A stretch of 33,195 bases of DNA, taken from IMG/VR virus record IMGVR_UViG_3300009167_000021, positions 1 through 33,195 of that record. One strand, written 5' to 3'. Positions 24,074-29,548 of the stretch are shown here, piece by piece. How positions within the stretch are numbered: position 1 is the first letter of the stretch; the number at the start of each line of letters is the position of its first letter. Position numbers and translations under genes: made by a program. The notes below the pieces were generated by a model. It was not told the DNA's origin, searched no databases, and saw only the letters and a list, made by a program, of their open reading frames with translations. Source of the DNA: a virus.

Positions 24074-24234
24074 GGTTGTTCTTTGGTTAAACGTTGTGCG
24101 GCTTCCTCCCGGGCGCGCTCCCGCTCTTCAGCTTCACGCCGCAAGCGTTCCCCATCCTGGGTCTCCTCGGTCCTCAGGTTGAAAACGTTCTCCATCCCGC
24201 CGCCTTCCAATTCGTACTGTGGGGTTCTTTTCAT
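24061..24234 (-). CDS. Very small charged helical protein
   Basis: A 57-codon frame from ATG 24234 runs without a stop to TGA 24061 and overlaps the start of the membrane-protein gene by 13 bases. It begins MKRTPQYELEGGGMENVFNL and continues as a highly charged helix (ERLRREAEERERAREEAAQR). AAGAGGAC precedes the ATG at a suitable distance. Without it the gap between neighbours would be unusually long for this operon. Confidence 0.6.
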   Translation of the reverse strand: MKRTPQYELEGGGMENVFNLRTEETQDGERLRREAEERERAREEAAQRLTKEQPCLL

Positions 24235-24260
24235 TGTTCAACGTCCTCTTGAAGTCTGGC

Positions 24261-24560
24261 TTACAGGGCACACAACCGTTTTACGCGATATGCGACCGCT
24301 GGCCCAGCTATCCTGCGCAACGTGTCCAAGTCCAATTCCTTGCCCCTCATTTCAGGAGATAGGTTCAATGGGATTTCGGTGACTGAGCGCGCCAAGGCCG
24401 CAAGCGCCAAGGGAAGAACACCGATTACATCGCGTCCTGTAATGTCTGCTGGCGTCGCATGTGCTATCACCGAGACAGAGTCGTCCTTGATGATACCGCG
24501 TTCCTGCAACAATGCGACGAGCGCGGCATGACGCGTTACTACAACAGGTGGCAGTCTCAT
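24261..24560 (-). CDS. Csx16-like protein (candidate phage ring nuclease)
   Basis: From ATG 24560, preceded by GGAGG, the product is 99 residues, the usual Csx16 length. It matches the family (VVA1548 type) throughout: V-T-R-H at 8-11, then GRDVIGVLPLALAA at 42-55, IPLNL near 63-67, RGKEL at 72-76 and Y-x-V-x-x-L at the end. Csx16 proteins accompany type III CRISPR systems and are reported to be among the ring nucleases that break down cyclic oligoadenylate. A free-standing phage copy with no cas genes nearby suggests an anti-type-III role; the sequence alone cannot prove activity. It overlaps the next upstream gene by four bases. Confidence 0.75.
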   Translation of the reverse strand: MRLPPVVVTRHAALVALLQERGIIKDDSVSVIAHATPADITGRDVIGVLPLALAALARSVTEIPLNLSPEMRGKELDLDTLRRIAGPAVAYRVKRLCAL

Positions 24561-24700
24561 TTTTGCCTCCATACACAATGTCTTTTACCGTCTTGCCATT
24601 GCAGAAACCATCCGTGCCACTTCCTTTTTTCGATCGTCAATGGCCCGATAGTCCACCACTTAAAGTGCCCGTCCCAATTGTGATATTCGCCTCTATTCAT
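24557..24700 (-). CDS. Trp-rich 47-residue protein
   Basis: Start ATG 24700 has an AGGAAA ribosome site, and both ends overlap neighbours as ATGA, which supports reality at this size. The sequence MNRGEYHNWDGHFKWWTIGP ... LTIEKRKWHGWFLQWQDGKR contains seven Trp in 47 residues. Directly upstream of the Csx16-like gene, so possibly co-regulated with it. Function unknown. Confidence 0.6.
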   Translation of the reverse strand: MNRGEYHNWDGHFKWWTIGPLTIEKRKWHGWFLQWQDGKRHCVWRQK

Positions 24701-24879
24701 AGCATTTCCTGTGTTCCATCCTCGGCAATGTTGGGTTCTGTCAGGTCGTAGTATTTCACTCGTCGGTCCGCGTTGTTGACCATCGCCCAATCCACCAGCC
24801 GGACCTCGCCCTTTTTTGACCGTTCACACAACGCCAGCCATTCAGATGGCGTAAGCGTCTCGGCATGCAGTTTCCTCAT
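24697..24879 (-). CDS. Small soluble protein
   Basis: The 60-residue product (MRKLHAETLTPSEWLALCER, then RRVKYYDLTEPNIAEDGTQE) has a helical start and an acidic end. Its start lies inside the upstream gene (38-base overlap), and its stop overlaps the next ATG. Function unknown. Confidence 0.6.
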   Translation of the reverse strand: MRKLHAETLTPSEWLALCERSKKGEVRLVDWAMVNNADRRVKYYDLTEPNIAEDGTQEML

Positions 24880-25387
24880 TCGACATTTTCAGTAGGCTTT
24901 CCATGGCCAACAGCGTGGCTTCCCTGTTCGGATCATAATTTGCCGCTTCCGGTACCGCGCTGGTATGGCACCAGAGATAAAGGGGCGGAGGCTCGGCCAG
25001 CCACTTTAGGCCGCGCAGCTTCGCACCCTCCATCAAACCGCCGATTGAGAAATCAACGATCTCCTGCGTCTGCACCAAACCGCACCAGATATGGATCTCC
25101 GGCATCCCGCCCTCCGCTATCTGTGCCCGGCTTCGCGCTGAATCAGGAGACCACACAAAACCGTAATGCGTATCCCTTGTCCCATCGTCTAAAGCGTCCG
25201 GCACCATGCGCCACAGCATACTGCCTGCCTGGAGACAGGGGTACAGGCCAAAGCGCGTAAGCGTCATCAGAGTTACTTGTGCCCAGTAGAGACACGCTCC
25301 GTAAGGCAGCAACGGTTTGTCGCCGTGCAGCTCCTGAAAGAGTGCGTTGGCTTCCTGGTAGATTGCGAACTTGTCCGGTCTAATCAT
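24842..25387 (-). CDS. Possible papain/transglutaminase-like protein
   Basis: The 181-residue protein has a possible Cys-His-Asp arrangement: Cys32 in YGACLYWA at a helix start, His99 in PEIHIWCG and Asp112 in EIVDFSIGG. The order (Cys helix, then a strand with His, then a strand with Asp) is that of transglutaminase/papain-fold hydrolases. From memory, similar short phage proteins exist but have no assigned activity. A lysis or peptide-modifying role would be a guess. No signal peptide. Confidence 0.55.
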   Translation of the reverse strand: MIRPDKFAIYQEANALFQELHGDKPLLPYGACLYWAQVTLMTLTRFGLYPCLQAGSMLWRMVPDALDDGTRDTHYGFVWSPDSARSRAQIAEGGMPEIHIWCGLVQTQEIVDFSIGGLMEGAKLRGLKWLAEPPPLYLWCHTSAVPEAANYDPNREATLLAMESLLKMSNEETACRDAYAI

Positions 25388-25410
25388 AAGTTATCGCAGA
25401 ATGTGGTGAT

Positions 25411-25743
25411 TCAATTGCGGTTTTGTCGATCAGGATCCACCCATGCAAAGTGTTGTGGTCGCACTCCGGAATCGTAGCCCGTTACGTGCTGAAAGACGTG
25501 CATGGCTTCAGAGGCACTGTAATGTTTTCTTGAAAGGATGACGACCTGATAGCCGTTACTGCCTGGGTCGGCCATGTCCCAGAAGTGCATACCAATATAG
25601 ATGGACTTCTGGTCTCGCCACATCACGAATGCCCGGCGGGACCCTGGACGCGGCGCTAAACCTGTAAGTTGGTCGTGACGTATTAGAAGCGCTTTAGCCT
25701 CCGTCTGATCGTCAATGATGTTAAAGTGTTTGGGCATGGTCAC
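25411..25743 (-). CDS. Small protein, paralogue of 26124-26459
   Basis: GTG 25743 (next to the upstream stop, with GGAGG at good spacing) or ATG 25737 could be the start; the product is about 110 residues. It aligns along its length with the 26124-26459 product: DD-x3-AKA-x-L, then H at an N-terminal helix end, HF near the middle, NGY-x-VV-x-LS and a C-terminal WV-x-x-D. The two flank the SWIM gene. Fold unknown; the shared pattern suggests a small alpha/beta domain. Confidence 0.65.
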   Translation of the reverse strand: MTMPKHFNIIDDQTEAKALLIRHDQLTGLAPRPGSRRAFVMWRDQKSIYIGMHFWDMADPGSNGYQVVILSRKHYSASEAMHVFQHVTGYDSGVRPQHFAWVDPDRQNRN

Positions 25744-26091
25744 TTAATCCTCCCTCAAATCGAACACGCGGCGCCGCCCGGCTGCCTGGGCGCTGAGATT
25801 CGGTTGTGTCATGCCCGGCACCGCAAGGCGCGGCAGGTTGCGGCGCACTGGCGCCACACTGACGATCTCAGCGTAGCGCACCGTTCTTGTTGCGTGCGTC
25901 TCCGCAAGCCCGGCCTCGTGGTCCCTCACGTGTTTGCAGGTGCGCTCTCCGGTCGCGGTCACTTTCCTTTTGAATTTCCAGCCGGGACACTCACAAGACG
26001 TGGTACCGTCTACGTAAACGAGAGTTTGATAAAACTTGTCCGGAGTGCTTTCGCTGCGGAACACGTACACTATGGCGATCTCTTTTGGCAT
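25744..26091 (-). CDS. SWIM-type zinc-finger protein
   Basis: The 115-residue product has the SWIM signature C-x-C-x16-C-x-H (C33, C35, C52, H54) in TTSCECPGWKFKRKV and GERTCKHVRD. SWIM fingers bind DNA or proteins in transposases, SNF2 proteins and recombination factors. The N-terminal 30 residues are a short beta sheet. The C-terminus ends GRRRVFDLRED, related to the RKFDL ends of two other operon proteins. The start carries the AAAGGATC leader. Confidence 0.75.
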   Translation of the reverse strand: MPKEIAIVYVFRSESTPDKFYQTLVYVDGTTSCECPGWKFKRKVTATGERTCKHVRDHEAGLAETHATRTVRYAEIVSVAPVRRNLPRLAVPGMTQPNLSAQAAGRRRVFDLRED

Positions 26092-26098
26092 GGTATTG

Positions 26099-26106
26099 GA
26101 TCCTTT
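26099..26106 (-). promoter_or_regulatory. AAAGGATC leader for 25744-26091
   Basis: Minus-strand AAAGGATC seven bases before the ATG at 26091. AAAGGA is a Shine-Dalgarno core; the invariant TC that follows is not explained by anti-Shine-Dalgarno pairing. Confidence 0.7.
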
Positions 26107-26123
26107 CCTCGCGCAGCAAAATC

Positions 26124-26459
26124 TCAGTTGTTCTCAGGGTCGCTCTTCACCCACTGACAGAAACAAGGGCCGTTACCTTGCGCATTGGCGAACGTCTTGA
26201 ACCACTCCGCCGCCTCAAGTTTGGTGAACTCGGCTTGCGATAGCAGGACAACGGTGTACCCGTTGTCGCGGGCATCGGGATACCCGTAGAAGTGCGCCGC
26301 CATGATCCAATTCTGTGCATCCGACCAGAAGCAGAACACCCGGGGGTATCCTGCCACCGGCTGAAGCGCGACGAGGCGATTGTGATAGGCAAGAAACGCT
26401 TTAGCGCGTGCGTCGTCCTCAATGAAGAGGACACCTTTTCGAGTTTGGGGTTGTGACAT
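26124..26459 (-). CDS. Small protein, paralogue of 25411-25743
   Basis: From ATG 26459, placed by the AAAGGATC leader, the product is 111 residues. FIEDDARAKAFLAYHNRLVA aligns with NIIDDQTEAKALLIRHDQLT of the paralogue, and DNGYTVVLLSQ aligns with SNGYQVVILSR. Cys are present in this copy (CFCQWV) but not the other. Duplication within the operon is likely; function unknown. Confidence 0.7.
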   Translation of the reverse strand: MSQPQTRKGVLFIEDDARAKAFLAYHNRLVALQPVAGYPRVFCFWSDAQNWIMAAHFYGYPDARDNGYTVVLLSQAEFTKLEAAEWFKTFANAQGNGPCFCQWVKSDPENN

Positions 26460-26465
26460 GGTATT

Positions 26466-26473
26466 GATCCTTT
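26466..26473 (-). promoter_or_regulatory. AAAGGATC leader for 26124-26459
   Basis: Minus-strand AAAGGATC six bases before the ATG at 26459, overlapping the stop of the upstream small gene (TGAAAGGATC). Confidence 0.7.
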
Positions 26474-26652
26474 CAGGTTGTTTGTTTGCGTCTCGTGATG
26501 CGGACCCAGCGCTTGGCTTTCTTGTCCCAGCGCTTGCCGCGTGTGTCCACCCAACCATTGCACCATCCCTGCGATGTCCCAGACTGCCACCAGGGAGCTA
26601 GGCAATTCGCATCAATGGTGCGGCCGTAATGGTGTTCGTGATATTCTGGCAT
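26473..26652 (-). CDS. Trp-rich 59-residue protein
   Basis: A 59-codon frame from ATG 26652 runs to TGA 26475-26473, whose last base joins the next leader. Sequence parts are MPEYHEHHYGRTIDANCLAP, WWQSGTSQGWCNGWVDTRGK and WDKKAKRWVRITRRKQ. The composition (many Trp, Arg) suggests a folded small protein rather than chance. No good Shine-Dalgarno; a GCGCCA hairpin lies eight bases upstream of the ATG. Confidence 0.55.
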   Translation of the reverse strand: MPEYHEHHYGRTIDANCLAPWWQSGTSQGWCNGWVDTRGKRWDKKAKRWVRITRRKQTT

Positions 26653-26659
26653 TGGGTGT

Positions 26660-26674
26660 GCGCCACTCTGGCGC
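26660..26674 (-). promoter_or_regulatory. GCGCCA-stem hairpin, copy 1
   Basis: GCGCCA-CTC-TGGCGC, a perfect 6-bp stem in the 129-base gap 26653-26781. Related copies are at 28959-28974 and 31448-31465. The rest of the gap shows no gene. Confidence 0.6.
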
Positions 26675-26781
26675 CCGGTGCCCTCGCTTCCCGCCTCGCA
26701 CTATGGCCCCGTCGGAGGTTCCCGACACTAGAAGAGCCAAGCCGCACGGCAAAGAAGCAAGGGCAATCGGCGCAAGACTGA

Positions 26782-26967
26782 CTAGCTCGCCTTCTGTGCC
26801 GGTGGCTCCGGCACTTCCACCGTGACCGTGATCGTGGTCGCCTCGTTCACGCCTTTGAGCGCTCGCGACACGTACACATTCGTTACTGGCTGTTTGTCGT
26901 CGTCCGTAGCGAACCGGACACTGCCCTTGCAGTCTTTGTCTCTGCTCAATACCACTTTTGCTGTCAT
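26782..26967 (-). CDS. Small protein, function unknown
   Basis: The 61-residue product (MTAKVVLSRDKDCKGSVRFA start) looks like a small beta-sheet protein with a Thr/Val-rich strand (EATTITVTVEVPEPP). The AAAGGATC leader supports the start at 26967. Function unknown. Confidence 0.65.
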   Translation of the reverse strand: MTAKVVLSRDKDCKGSVRFATDDDKQPVTNVYVSRALKGVNEATTITVTVEVPEPPAQKAS

Positions 26968-26976
26968 GATGTTTTG

Positions 26977-26984
26977 GATCCTTT
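26977..26984 (-). promoter_or_regulatory. AAAGGATC leader for 26782-26967
   Basis: Minus-strand AAAGGATC nine bases before the ATG at 26967. Confidence 0.65.
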
Positions 26985-27011
26985 CTATTGTGTTGTTGTG
27001 TGTTGTTCTTC

Positions 27012-27227
27012 CTATCGCCTAAATGCTTTGCCTTTCTCGTAGCTGACAAACTCTTCCGCACTGGCCCGCTCCAATCTCATCCGCCAGTGAAGTCCACCGC
27101 AAGGACATAGAACCTTGTCGTCGTTATTGGTTCCTCCTATGATAATGGTGCGGTTGTGCGGGCACCTAAAGAAACCCGCGTCATAGATGCGTTTGGCAAA
27201 CTCTTCGTCGCTAATGTTGGTCTTCAT
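27012..27227 (-). CDS. Small zinc-ribbon-like protein
   Basis: The 71-residue product carries C22-x-H24 (FRCPHN) and C41-x-C43 with H47 (LCPCGGLHW), consistent with one bound zinc. The N-terminus is helical (DEEFAKRIYDAGFF) and the C-terminus is basic. It overlaps the next upstream gene's stop by four bases. A regulator or nucleic-acid-binding protein is plausible. Confidence 0.65.
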   Translation of the reverse strand: MKTNISDEEFAKRIYDAGFFRCPHNRTIIIGGTNNDDKVLCPCGGLHWRMRLERASAEEFVSYEKGKAFRR

Positions 27228-27421
27228 GAAAAGTTCTCGTTAATGTCGATCCAGTTAAGGATCTCCCTCAGGCCCTTGCGCGTGATCTTTACCGTCGGCC
27301 CCATCAATCCGCCCGGAGACTTCCGAACTGTCATTGTGCCATCGTTGTACGTGATCAAGGTGTACTCGCCCAGGACCACCGCAGCAGCGCCGCGCTTCAA
27401 AATTCTAAGCAGGTAGTTCAT
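27224..27421 (-). CDS. Small protein, function unknown
   Basis: The 65-residue product (MNYLLRILKRGAAAVVLGEY start, ITRKGLREILNWIDINE end) is a small alpha/beta protein. Its leader reads GAAACAATCAA before the ATG, resembling the GAAAGGATC leaders but without the Shine-Dalgarno bases. No domain recognised. Confidence 0.6.
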   Translation of the reverse strand: MNYLLRILKRGAAAVVLGEYTLITYNDGTMTVRKSPGGLMGPTVKITRKGLREILNWIDINENFS

Positions 27422-27494
27422 TTGATTGTTTCAAGGGTTGCTAAAGTACCGCCGCCGCCGATCCGCCCCCGGACGGCGCCCGGCAAAAAAAGAT

Positions 27495-27722
27495 TCAAAC
27501 TTTCGGGGTGTCCGCCTCGGCTGTTCCGAGGTCAAACTTGCGCCCGGCCGTTCCGGCCGCTCCCTTGACCGTCGCGGCAATCTCCGACGCTTGGCGCCGC
27601 ACTAGGCGCGCTTCCTGGGCACGGTACCGTTGGAGCTTGCCCGCCGCGAAGCGTAGCTTGCGCTCCCACCGCACGATTGCGGCACGTGCCGCCGTGAGTT
27701 TCTCGCTTGTGTTCCGTCTCAT
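27495..27722 (-). CDS. Small basic coiled-coil protein with RKFDL tail
   Basis: From ATG 27722, set by the AAAGGATC leader, the 75-residue product is an Arg/Ala/Lys-rich helix (MRRNTSEKLTAARAAIVRWE, then LQRYRAQEARLVRRQAS). It ends GRKFDLGTAEADTPKV, which matches the end of the 27818-28858 product (SRKFDLSEDTEAAP). The shared tail suggests a common partner. Nucleic-acid binding is plausible from the charge. Confidence 0.65.
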   Translation of the reverse strand: MRRNTSEKLTAARAAIVRWERKLRFAAGKLQRYRAQEARLVRRQASEIAATVKGAAGTAGRKFDLGTAEADTPKV

Positions 27723-27725
27723 AGT

Positions 27726-27733
27726 GATCCTTT
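27726..27733 (-). promoter_or_regulatory. AAAGGATC leader for 27495-27722
   Basis: Minus-strand AAAGGATC three bases before the ATG at 27722, just downstream of the alternative-hairpin region. Confidence 0.65.
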
Positions 27734-27740
27734 CCGTTGA

Positions 27741-27798
27741 CTGGCCTTTGTGGCCAGACTGAAAGCCCGGGCCGGTCTCCCGGGCTTGTGTGTCTGGC
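27741..27798 (-). promoter_or_regulatory. Alternative hairpins (attenuator-like)
   Basis: A perfect 9-bp stem AAGCCCGGG/CCCGGGCTT (27763-27787) is enclosed by GCCAGAC/GTCTGGC (27753-27759 with 27792-27798). Bases 27752-27757 can instead pair with 27741-27746 (GGCCAG/CTGGCC). The two outer pairings exclude each other, and the second lies next to the ribosome site of the 27495-27722 gene. Confidence 0.5.
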
Positions 27799-27817
27799 AA
27801 CCAAGGGAGGATCGTCC

Positions 27818-28858
27818 CTATGCTGCAACAGCCTCGCCCGCTGGGGCGGCTTCGGTGTCTTCCGACAAATCGAACTTGCGGGACTTGCGGTCTACGATCA
27901 TACCGTCAAGGGCGGTCTGAACTTCGCGGAACTTGTTCGCGATCTGGTCTCTCACGTTCAGGTTCTTGCGCAGCTTTTCCGGGTCGGTGTCCTTGACGAT
28001 CTTTTGCGCCTTCTCTACCAGCGCCGCAAGTTCGGCATCGCCCAGGTTCTTGTCCTTGAACGTCGCGATAAAGTCTTCCACGTTCGCCACAAGCGTGTCC
28101 TTGAAGATCTTGGGCTTGGCGCCCGCCTCCACGGTCAAGCGCTCCACAAGATGATCAACCAACTCGGCGAAGCTCACCCGCAACGCTTCCCGCATCTGAT
28201 CGGCCGCGTTCACTAGCTTGCGTTCGAACTCCGCGACCTTCTCAGCCCGCAGCTCCGCGGGAAGATCCTCAGGCACGCCGATTGCCAAGTATTCCCAGTC
28301 GAGGGAGAACTTGCTGGCCGCTTCACTTGCGCCAGGGTAGTTACTCTCCACGTACAACGGCCCAAGTCCGCCCTTCTTGACGGGGGTGTCCTTCGCCCGC
28401 CGCTTGGCGTTCTGCCAGTCCGCCACGATTGCCGGGCGGTACTTGGTTTCGAGCTGAACCAGGGCGTCTTTCAGAAGCTCTTCAACTTCCGTGACAATGT
28501 CCTTCCGGCATCGGAACAGCCCTTCCTGAATGAAGCTTGGCTGCATTCGCCCCCGATACTTCCCACACAGTTTGTCTTTGATTTCGTTCAAGAAATCATT
28601 GACGTAATCTATCGGTTGACTGTCCATGAGTCTGACTGTGTGCTTGCACTTGTCAACGGCGCCCGCCGTCCGGACGCTGGAAACTGGTTGCCCGGGATCC
28701 GTGCTCTCATCCTCCCCTTCGGGCAGGTTCAAGAGTCGGATGTATTCCCTCACTGCGTTCCCGTTGGTAGCCTTGGCTGAGTTACCCCAGCGGTGGATTG
28801 AAAGCCGGAATAGGTAGCTATTCCGGAGGTCGTCTATGTTTACGAGTGTTGTCTGCAT
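27818..28858 (-). CDS. Large helical DUF3150-like protein beside the AAA+ module
   Basis: The 346-residue protein is mostly helical and highly charged. The start (SYLFRLSIHRWGNSAKATNG) and the later KYRPAIVADWQNAKRRAKD resemble the DUF3150 group, whose genes often sit beside MoxR-like AAA+ ATPases; this is a moderate-confidence match from memory. The last 20 residues carry RKFDLSEDTEAAP, related to two other operon proteins. The adjacent genes encode the AAA+ protein and its probable partners, so this may be a substrate, adaptor or structural partner. Confidence 0.6.
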   Translation of the reverse strand: MQTTLVNIDDLRNSYLFRLSIHRWGNSAKATNGNAVREYIRLLNLPEGEDESTDPGQPVSSVRTAGAVDKCKHTVRLMDSQPIDYVNDFLNEIKDKLCGKYRGRMQPSFIQEGLFRCRKDIVTEVEELLKDALVQLETKYRPAIVADWQNAKRRAKDTPVKKGGLGPLYVESNYPGASEAASKFSLDWEYLAIGVPEDLPAELRAEKVAEFERKLVNAADQMREALRVSFAELVDHLVERLTVEAGAKPKIFKDTLVANVEDFIATFKDKNLGDAELAALVEKAQKIVKDTDPEKLRKNLNVRDQIANKFREVQTALDGMIVDRKSRKFDLSEDTEAAPAGEAVAA

Positions 28859-28865
28859 TGGATTT

Positions 28866-28873
28866 GATCCTTT
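28866..28873 (-). promoter_or_regulatory. AAAGGATC leader for 27818-28858
   Basis: Minus-strand AAAGGATC seven bases before the ATG at 28858. Confidence 0.65.
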
Positions 28874-28893
28874 TGGTTAAGTGTGAACTTGGC

Positions 28894-28974
28894 CAGTGTC
28901 GTTTTAACACTGACGCGCCTACTGCCCGCAGCTTACCTCAGGGCTCCGGGCAGGTAGCGCGCCACTGTTGGCGC
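28894..28974 (-). promoter_or_regulatory. Three consecutive hairpins in a 116-base gap
   Basis: Minus-strand order: GCGCCA-stem hairpin copy 2 (28959-28974), CTGCCCG/CGGGCAG (28922-28928 with 28947-28953), and CAGTGT/ACACTG (28894-28899 with 28907-28912). They sit between the DUF2997-like stop and the leader of the 27818-28858 gene, so they could modulate read-through or translation. Confidence 0.5.
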
Positions 28975-29223
28975 CTAGTGTGTGTGACCGTCCGACGCGT
29001 GCGCCTCTAGCGCCGCGTGTATGTGTGCATGCGTGCCCTTAAGCTTGATCTCAGTGGTCCCGCCCGCCAGCCGTGACAGTTCCCGCAAGAACGCTTCAGC
29101 GTTGGCGTGATTCGGTCCGGATATGATCCCCGTATCGGTCCGGATTCTGCCATCTTCCAATACTTGGATCCGGAGAATATCGCCCCCAGGCTTGCGGACT
29201 TCAAAACAGATAGGCGCGCTCAT
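28975..29223 (-). CDS. DUF2997-like small protein with His-rich tail
   Basis: From ATG 29223, preceded by GAGGAGG, the product is 82 residues. Residues 5-60 follow the DUF2997 pattern: I-x-F-E-V near the start, a G-x-ILRIQVLEDGRIRTDTG strand pair, ISGPN and a helix (AEAFLRELSRLAG). The last 20 residues contain several His (HAHIHAALEAHASDGHTH), a possible metal-binding tail. DUF2997 genes are often seen beside DUF1257 and AAA+ genes, as here. It overlaps the DUF1257-like gene by four bases. Confidence 0.65.
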   Translation of the reverse strand: MSAPICFEVRKPGGDILRIQVLEDGRIRTDTGIISGPNHANAEAFLRELSRLAGGTTEIKLKGTHAHIHAALEAHASDGHTH

Positions 29224-29546
29224 GACACCCTCCTCACTGCCCAAGCGGGCTGGTCAACCTGTTTTGTTACCCACCCAAACCGCGCAAAGCGCCTCGCGGT
29301 ATCTCTCACTACAGCGGCGCCATAAGCCTGTTTGATCTCGTTTACGTCGCGACTGCTCGCGAACTGGCTTTGACCGGTGGCAACGTCAATCCACTCTCCC
29401 CGGCCAAAATGAATTCGCCCCTTGTCCACACTGCGGATAAAGGCGCCCAGGTGCAGATCGTTCAGCGCCGCCAGCATCAAATCCGGGTTAATCCGCCCGA
29501 CGCTGGAAAGGTCTACGCTAATCGTTCTAATGCTATCGCATGGCAT
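29220..29546 (-). CDS. Ycf35/DUF1257-like protein
   Basis: The 108-residue protein starts MPCDSIRTISVDLSS and includes LMLAALNDLHLGAF, a beta part (GRIHFGRGEWIDV) and a C-terminal EIKQAYGAAVVRDTARRFAR followed by FGWVTKQ and a terminal AVRRVS. This is the DUF1257 (Ycf35) layout: N-terminal L-x-x-AL-x-x-L, then an I-x-x-x-Y helix followed by a GF/GW strand. The neighbours are a Ycf46-like AAA+ protein and a DUF2997-like protein, the set found together in cyanobacteria and other bacteria. Confidence 0.65.
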   Translation of the reverse strand: MPCDSIRTISVDLSSVGRINPDLMLAALNDLHLGAFIRSVDKGRIHFGRGEWIDVATGQSQFASSRDVNEIKQAYGAAVVRDTARRFARFGWVTKQVDQPAWAVRRVS

Positions 29547-29548
29547 AG

